In this document: positions 22,785 to 64,000 of the stretch, one piece after another
How positions within the stretch are numbered: position 1 is the first letter of the stretch
Layout: every line of letters begins with the position of its first letter
Assembly: GCA_009760855.2 (NCBI GenBank)
Contig: WPIO01000030.1
Location: 1,977,001-2,041,000, forward strand
Direction of reading: 5' to 3'
From: Cristatella mucedo
Lineage: Eukaryota > Bryozoa > Phylactolaemata > Cristatellidae
DNA: 64,000 bases
The notes under the pieces: model-generated
The model's database searches: none
Seen by the model: only the letters and a program-made list of their open reading frames with translations
Told to the model about the DNA's origin: nothing
Made by a program: the position numbers and the translations under genes

Positions 22785-23357
22785 CTGCCCGGCCTGCAGG
22801 AAATGCTGTGAGACAGGAATGCTTGTGTTGCTCGACTTGCTATCACACAGACCTGGAGGTGTGCACCTAGTGGATGCTTTCGAGGCCTCGGCTTGCACTG
22901 ACTCAGCAGGAACACAGTCTGCTGGTGCACGGGTGCCATTCTTCGTGGTCGTGTGGTTAGCATGGATTTCTTCCTGGCCGTTCATTCTTTTTGTGAAGTG
23001 GTATGTAAGCAAAATACCTACTGATGAGCAGGTACTACTTCGGTACCTTACCTAATGCCGTGCTTTGCACTTTAATGACAAAATAGCCTGACCCTACTGT
23101 GATGCTGTTGTTTGATTTCATAAGCAGACCAAAGTAACACACGTGTGCTTTTGCAAAGACCGTTCCATTGGTGTAGCCACGGTGAAAGACGGCACGTGAT
23201 AACACTGCATTCATGCTCGACAGTGGCAATGCTACACATTATCAGGACCCCCCCCCCCCCGATGGACCATTTGCAGGATGTTGCTGACAGGCAGCGTCGC
23301 ACCAGAGGGTGCTCTCATTCAATATCCTTACGTCGAGGCTTATTGCTGACAACTGTA

Positions 23358-23363
23358 AATAAA
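23358..23363 (+). promoter_or_regulatory. Candidate poly(A) signal of NDUFAF3
   Basis: AATAAA in GTAAATAAATACAG, about 575 bp after the NDUFAF3 stop. No nearer perfect hexamer in this orientation was noticed. Confidence 0.45.
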
Positions 23364-24237
23364 TACAGTATATGACAAGTCGTTAGCTCATCAAGTGCTG
23401 TTTGTGAGCATTGCAGTCAGGGTGAAATATAAATAATTTGACCAGAGTTCTTAACTAGTGGTATCCAGGCAGACATGTCTTTAAACTACAGTTCAGTGTT
23501 GCTTCAGATTTTAATTAAGTTTTATAAGTACTCAAAGTGAGTTGCTCCAGTGATGTGCTCTGTTACTTCTGATTTTACTGGAGCTTTGGCTTACTTCATA
23601 GGCACCGAGTACACATCTGGCTTAGCGAGTCTGCTCGATCGTCTTTCCAATTACATTCAAGCTTAGGTTCAACCACAGTTAGCTACATGTGCAGCGATGT
23701 TAACAATTGCGATGCACGGCAAAATGTATTGTGGTGTTTGACTTCTTACTATGATGCACATAACATTAGTCACGTGAAGGCTGGTGACAGCAACAAAGCA
23801 AAGCCACAAAGAATACCGCACACCTTAAAATGCTGACTCTTCATCGCTATGAGGGTATATCTTAAAATCCAGCTGGCCAGCAACATATGAACGGCTTAAT
23901 GGAAATTCAGTTGATGCATAGAGGTAGGTTTAAATTATGAAACGTACTTGATATGTTGCTAATAAACAAAGCTAGTTGGACGCGGACGGTAACAAGCTCA
24001 CGCAGCTAAATAATGTAGGCTTGTCAGTGTCCATCCTATCCATGAATCGTCTACGCCCACGATTTCGAGTGCAAATTGGGTCTTAAGTTGTTGGCTATCG
24101 CTTGCTTGCTGGTTAATTTTCAGTTACCGTCCAAGTATACAGTACGCATATCTGGCAATCGGAGAATTCTGGCATTTTTTCGACAAAACATCTACAGCAT
24201 TGGCATACGCAAGAAGGATGAACATACACAAATATAA
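23364..24237. other. Intergenic between convergent NDUFAF3 and CPT2
   Basis: AT-rich sequence with no long frame and no recognised repeat. Confidence 0.5.
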
Positions 24238-24370
24238 TAATATATTACATTTCTGTAGTGCCCCAAGAGAACTTAATCGCGCTTCGCTTATGCCACGGAG
24301 CTCGAGCCCACTACCTCGGTCATTAAATACAAGGAGGCTTCAGCCCCAGTGACCCACTTAGGAAAGGGTG
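24238..24370 (-). mobile_element. LINE-tailed SINE, old copy
   Basis: On plus it reads tail first (TAGTGCCCCAAGAGAAC) and then GGAGCTCGAGCCCACTACC, the reverse complement of the B-box region. The head extends to about 24370 and has diverged. Confidence 0.7.
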
Positions 24371-25077
24371 TGGTGGGCAATAGCCCTTCTGGCATGTCCC
24401 TTCGGCCCCTAGAACTAGCCCCCCAATGCTATTCGAAAATCAGTCTGAAATGCAGGTCATGACCGTAAGAATAGTGGCTTCTTCAGGGTGCATACTTTTA
24501 GGTGCCTGGTATATTTAGTGCATCCACGAAACATTTCGTTTTTATGGTATTGTGTTACCTGATTTATAGACAACCTATGGTGACTCAAAACGTCTGGCAT
24601 TTTGGGAGACCACCATCGAAGTGCTGACTTACAATTATCGATTTTTAATTGACTGAAAGAGAATACACACCCATTCTGGTAAGCAAGTAGTTATGCTAGA
24701 AAAAGGGACATATAAGTAATTTAAAAGCTTTAAACGGGGTGAGGATATTAAGGATTACAATCAAACCTTAAAAAGCACCGACAGTAGAGCAAGAAAGGCC
24801 TACGTCTCTACATGAAGTTTTCGTCCTAAGACCTGATGTAAGATTCTTGTGGTGTAGTAGCGACAAGCAGGCCGGGACGATTTTGCATGCACTGGCCATT
24901 AGGTTGGAACAGCAAGTGCCAGGGCTTCTGATGGTGATGTAGCGACAGTTGAAACATATGACACAAACGCTTGGGAGCCATGGAAAGATTCACGACAAGC
25001 AGTGAGGTAGCCAGGAATCGCTAATAAAATTAACGGTGAGTCTCTACCTGATATTCTCGATCGAGGACATGATGAAC
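24371..25077. other. Intergenic, nothing recognised
   Basis: No coding signal, no tandem repeat and no recognisable element. Confidence 0.45.
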
Positions 25078-25253
25078 TTGTAATAATAATAATACACTTG
25101 ATAAAGCGCCCTCAGAGAACTCAAATCTTTTTCTATGCGCTTAATATTTGCTGCAAAGGAAACACGATTGAATGGTGAGTGTGGTATCATGCTTGATAAA
25201 CAACATGAATAACATGGTTAGGGGTGACATGCACAGGGTCAGCATGCAACTTG
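25078..25253 (-). mobile_element. Short LINE 3'-tail copy
   Basis: Same extent as the copy at 15578: an ATT-type end at 25080-25095, the tail, and a 5' break at TTGCATGCTGACCC. No coding remnant is present. Confidence 0.85.
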
Positions 25254-25271
25254 TCGTGGTCTTATCTTAGT

Positions 25272-25373
25272 TGCCAAACAGGATAGTGTGGTGCACATTC
25301 CCCCTTATATCTGACAGAAAATGCCAAACAGGATAGAGTGGTGCACATTTCCCCCTTATATCTGACAGAAAAT
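25272..25373. repeat. Tandem duplication, two units of about 52 bp
   Basis: The unit beginning TGCCAAACAGGATAG and ending TCTGACAGAAAA is present twice in a row with two or three differences. Confidence 0.9.
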
Positions 25374-25767
25374 GCATTGAAATTATTCAAGATATCTCGA
25401 CTATAGATCGAGCCAAAAACGTAACCATCTCTTCAACTGTGCAGCTTACGTTTTGTCTTGTAGTTTACTTTTACACAGAATAATTCCGATGGTATCGCAT
25501 CTTCCCCTTCGATATTACAAGATTATTTGATAATATTTTACGTTATATTTATTAAATTATTGACATGTATTCTCATTATCGACGAAATTATAAATGCAAC
25601 ACCTAGCTGTGCGTGATGGTACATTGACTAAGCGCTCAGATCAGCAGATCGACACCGTAAAATCGCCTTACACCACTGAGGCCTGAACAAGTAGCCAAAT
25701 TTTTGCGGTAAAAGTAATGTAGAATTGCAACATTCGGTAATTAATCAACAATTTTGCAACGTTGGCA

Positions 25768-25773
25768 TTTATT
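25768..25773 (-). promoter_or_regulatory. Candidate poly(A) signal of CPT2
   Basis: TTTATT on plus is AATAAA on minus, about 350 bp after the CPT2 stop codon. Confidence 0.45.
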
Positions 25774-26124
25774 CCAAACACGGCTCACCTGGTTTGCAGG
25801 ATGGTAGAGTGCAACAAAGGCGCGCCACAGATCTGCCCTGCCGTCTAGGCTTACCAGCAGAGCAAAGCGACAAGGAAATGACTGGCAATGAACAGCACAG
25901 CACAGCTGCTGCAAGCTCGAGTATATGGATAACCCAAAAACCATGAAAGAAAGAGGCAATACAAATATACTGCTCGCAAAAATCGATCACTGTCCGGTGC
26001 GAATTGTGCGCATATTCTTGCTCTGACAACTAAGAGTCGCCAAGAGTACTCGAAGATGCTATCCAGCGCACTGCCTGTAGTCCGCACGCTGATTCCAACG
26101 ACTGCAGCGCCATGACAACCGACG

Positions 26125-44940
<18,816 letters not shown>

Positions 44941-45175
44941 TTCTCAGGGAAAGCCGGCCGGCGGTATCTATCAGTGGGCTGCTCGGCCCACCGGCGGCCC
45001 CCTTTAGTGACAGTCAAAGTGTAATCTTGGCGAAGTGGAAATTCACCCAGACGTTGATCAAAGATAATTTTGGAATATTATCTGGGAAAATATTTTCTCA
45101 AATAGCTGCTGCGGAAGTAAAACGCAGAAAGCGAAAATACGGTGACGGTTTTCGCTGTTAAGGGGGAACACCATC
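44941..45175. promoter_or_regulatory. Putative bidirectional promoter, CPT2 (-) and MKLN1 (+)
   Basis: The two start codons lie 235 bp apart and point away from each other, so both promoters and 5' UTRs must fit here unless 5' non-coding exons exist. The CPT2 side is GC-rich and the MKLN1 side is AT-richer. No clear TATA box is seen. An ETS/GABP-like core GCGGAAGT occurs at 45111-45118; such sites are common in shared promoters of mitochondrial genes. Confidence 0.6.
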
Positions 45176-62628
<17,453 letters not shown>

Positions 62629-62920
62629 GTATGTGTTCATTTGCAGCAGGGCTGGCCCTTTGTGGTGTGCGTTTAGTGCTGATATTGTTCTGTACTCAAG
62701 TTTGTGCATACTCAGGCAAATTAGCTGCAAGTTGGAAGCAGCATGCATGTACTCGGATATGTGACCTTTGTAAAGTTTTTGCAAGTGTACAATCCGTTCT
62801 TTTTTGGGAAGCCTTTTTATGTGCAAGCAATTGTAATTGCTAATTGCTCCTTCCATGTCTCTCATCGGCTCTCTTTCTGTCTATCGACATCACAACGTCC
62901 TTCTCCCCTCACCTCCCCCT

Positions 62921-62965
62921 CTGTGTGTGTGTGTGTGCACATGTGTGTGTGTGTGTGTGTGTGCA
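62921..62965. repeat. (GT)n microsatellite
   Basis: Two GT runs separated by GCACAT, about 290 bp after the last visible MKLN1 exon. Confidence 0.9.
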
Positions 62966-63616
62966 CGTGCGTGCGCGATGCATGCGCAGCCATACGTACA
63001 TGCCGGTCTTACTTTTGTCTCGCTTGTTCTGTCTTCATCGTCTGTCTCAATGCTGGTCTCAGTGTCTTCTTAATGTTTGTCTCTGTCGACGAATAAGGTA
63101 ATCCACGTGATAACAATCGAAGAACTCTTATGAATTCGTTAATTTTTATTCACTTAAGGCAAAGACCGTTGGAGAAAAAAGCTTCGTAAACTAAGTGGCA
63201 CTCCCATTTATTGGCTTTCTACAAACCAAAAACAAAGGTGGCAGAGCAGCACCAGGCTAACTCTGTAGTAGCTGACCTCAAGTGACTTTATGGCTGAAGA
63301 CAGAGCTTATGCTGGGTAAAATTGCCCTGATTGTGTGTTGTCTTACAGCTGCTAGGTGAGGAGCCTTAAATCTATGGTGGCTCCTTGTGGACTCCACTAT
63401 GACTTTTAGATAGCTGCTCTTTTTTATATAGGATCTATGCCACTTCATGGTGATGCAAAATGCTGGCAGCCCTTTAGGTTTGAACTGCACTTGGCTGTAA
63501 TGCTGTAGTGCCATGAGCCTGAGTAAAGGTACTTATAATAAATGAAAGTGGGATATTATTGCTGGCAGCATAATTTTCGTGGTGTAGACTTGATGGCTAA
63601 TATTATGGGCCTGGTT

Positions 63617-63786
63617 ATAGTAATAATATTATTAATAATGCAATTGATTAAGCACCCTCAGAGAACTCAATCTCTTTCTAGGCGCTTTATATTTGCTGAA
63701 AGGAAACACGATCGAATGGTGAGTGGTATCATGCTTGATAAACAAGATGAATAACATGGCTAGGGGTGACATGCACAGGGTCAGCA
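63617..63786 (-). mobile_element. Short LINE 3'-tail copy
   Basis: An ATT-type end followed by the tail to GGGTCAGCAT, about 170 bp. It stops almost where the copies at 15578 and 25078 stop and directly abuts the next copy. Confidence 0.88.
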
Positions 63787-64000
63787 TAATAATAATAATA
63801 ATGCAGTTGATAAAGCGCCCTCAGAGAATTCAATCTCTTTCTAGGCACTTTACATTTGCTGCAAAGGGAAACGCGATTGAATGGTGAGTAATATCATGCT
63901 TGATAAACATCACGAATAACATGGTTAGGGGTGACATGCACAGGGTCAGCATGCAAGTGTGGTTAGTCGTAGCATGCACAGTGTCAGCACACATAAGCAC
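63787..64000 (-). mobile_element. LINE 3' end running off the window
   Basis: It starts with about four ATA/AAT units, then tail and 3' UTR to at least CACATAAGCAC at the window edge. It is head-to-tail with the short copy on its left. How much coding sequence it carries cannot be seen. Confidence 0.88.

Noticed and set aside
22738..23055. A 105-codon plus frame with a hydrophobic stretch overlapping the NDUFAF3 stop
   Set aside because: It overlaps the real last exon in another frame and lies mostly in the 3' UTR, with no homology recognised.

Overview
The window is animal nuclear DNA. Four split genes with GT-AG introns are visible, separated by CR1/L2-type LINE fragments, tRNA-derived SINEs and very long dinucleotide tracts. 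No bacterial operons, rRNA or CRISPR are present. The three genes that can be named (NDUFAF3, CPT2, muskelin) are animal housekeeping genes. Their divergence from vertebrate sequences and the LINE types suggest an early-branching or marine invertebrate such as a sponge, but the species cannot be fixed from this sequence.

Layout. (1) About 731-11651 (+): the 3' part of a GC-rich gene for a low-complexity protein with many Tyr-x-Asn-Leu motifs and a proline-rich SH3-type motif, which looks like a signalling docking protein. Its 5' end lies off the window. (2) 11652-19602: intergenic, AT-rich, with nested LINE and SINE remnants. (3) 19603-22784 (+): a complete five-exon gene for the complex I assembly factor NDUFAF3, with a long C-terminal extension. 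(4) 26125-44940 (-): CPT2, reconstructed as 14 exons and about 650 codons. It is tail-to-tail with NDUFAF3. Its introns hold a nearly full-length LINE whose 927-codon reading frame is intact, older LINE copies, and GA/TA microsatellites. (5) 45176-62628 and beyond (+): the first seven coding exons of muskelin (MKLN1), covering the discoidin-like, LisH and CTLH regions. The kelch repeats lie off the right edge. Muskelin is head-to-head with CPT2, with 235 bp between the two start codons, so the two probably share a bidirectional promoter.

Functional links. CPT2 (mitochondrial fatty-acid import) and NDUFAF3 (complex I assembly) both act in mitochondria, and both have Arg-rich N-termini that look like import signals. 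Muskelin belongs to the CTLH/GID ubiquitin ligase complex. These are independent genes, not an operon.

Repeats. The main LINE family and one tRNA-headed SINE family share a 3' tail of the form AAGCGCCTAGAAAGAGATT...GGGCGCT followed by ATT repeats. This suggests that the LINE machinery mobilises the SINE. Exon boundaries below were set by splice consensus, phase continuity and remembered family similarity. No alignment program or RNA data was available.
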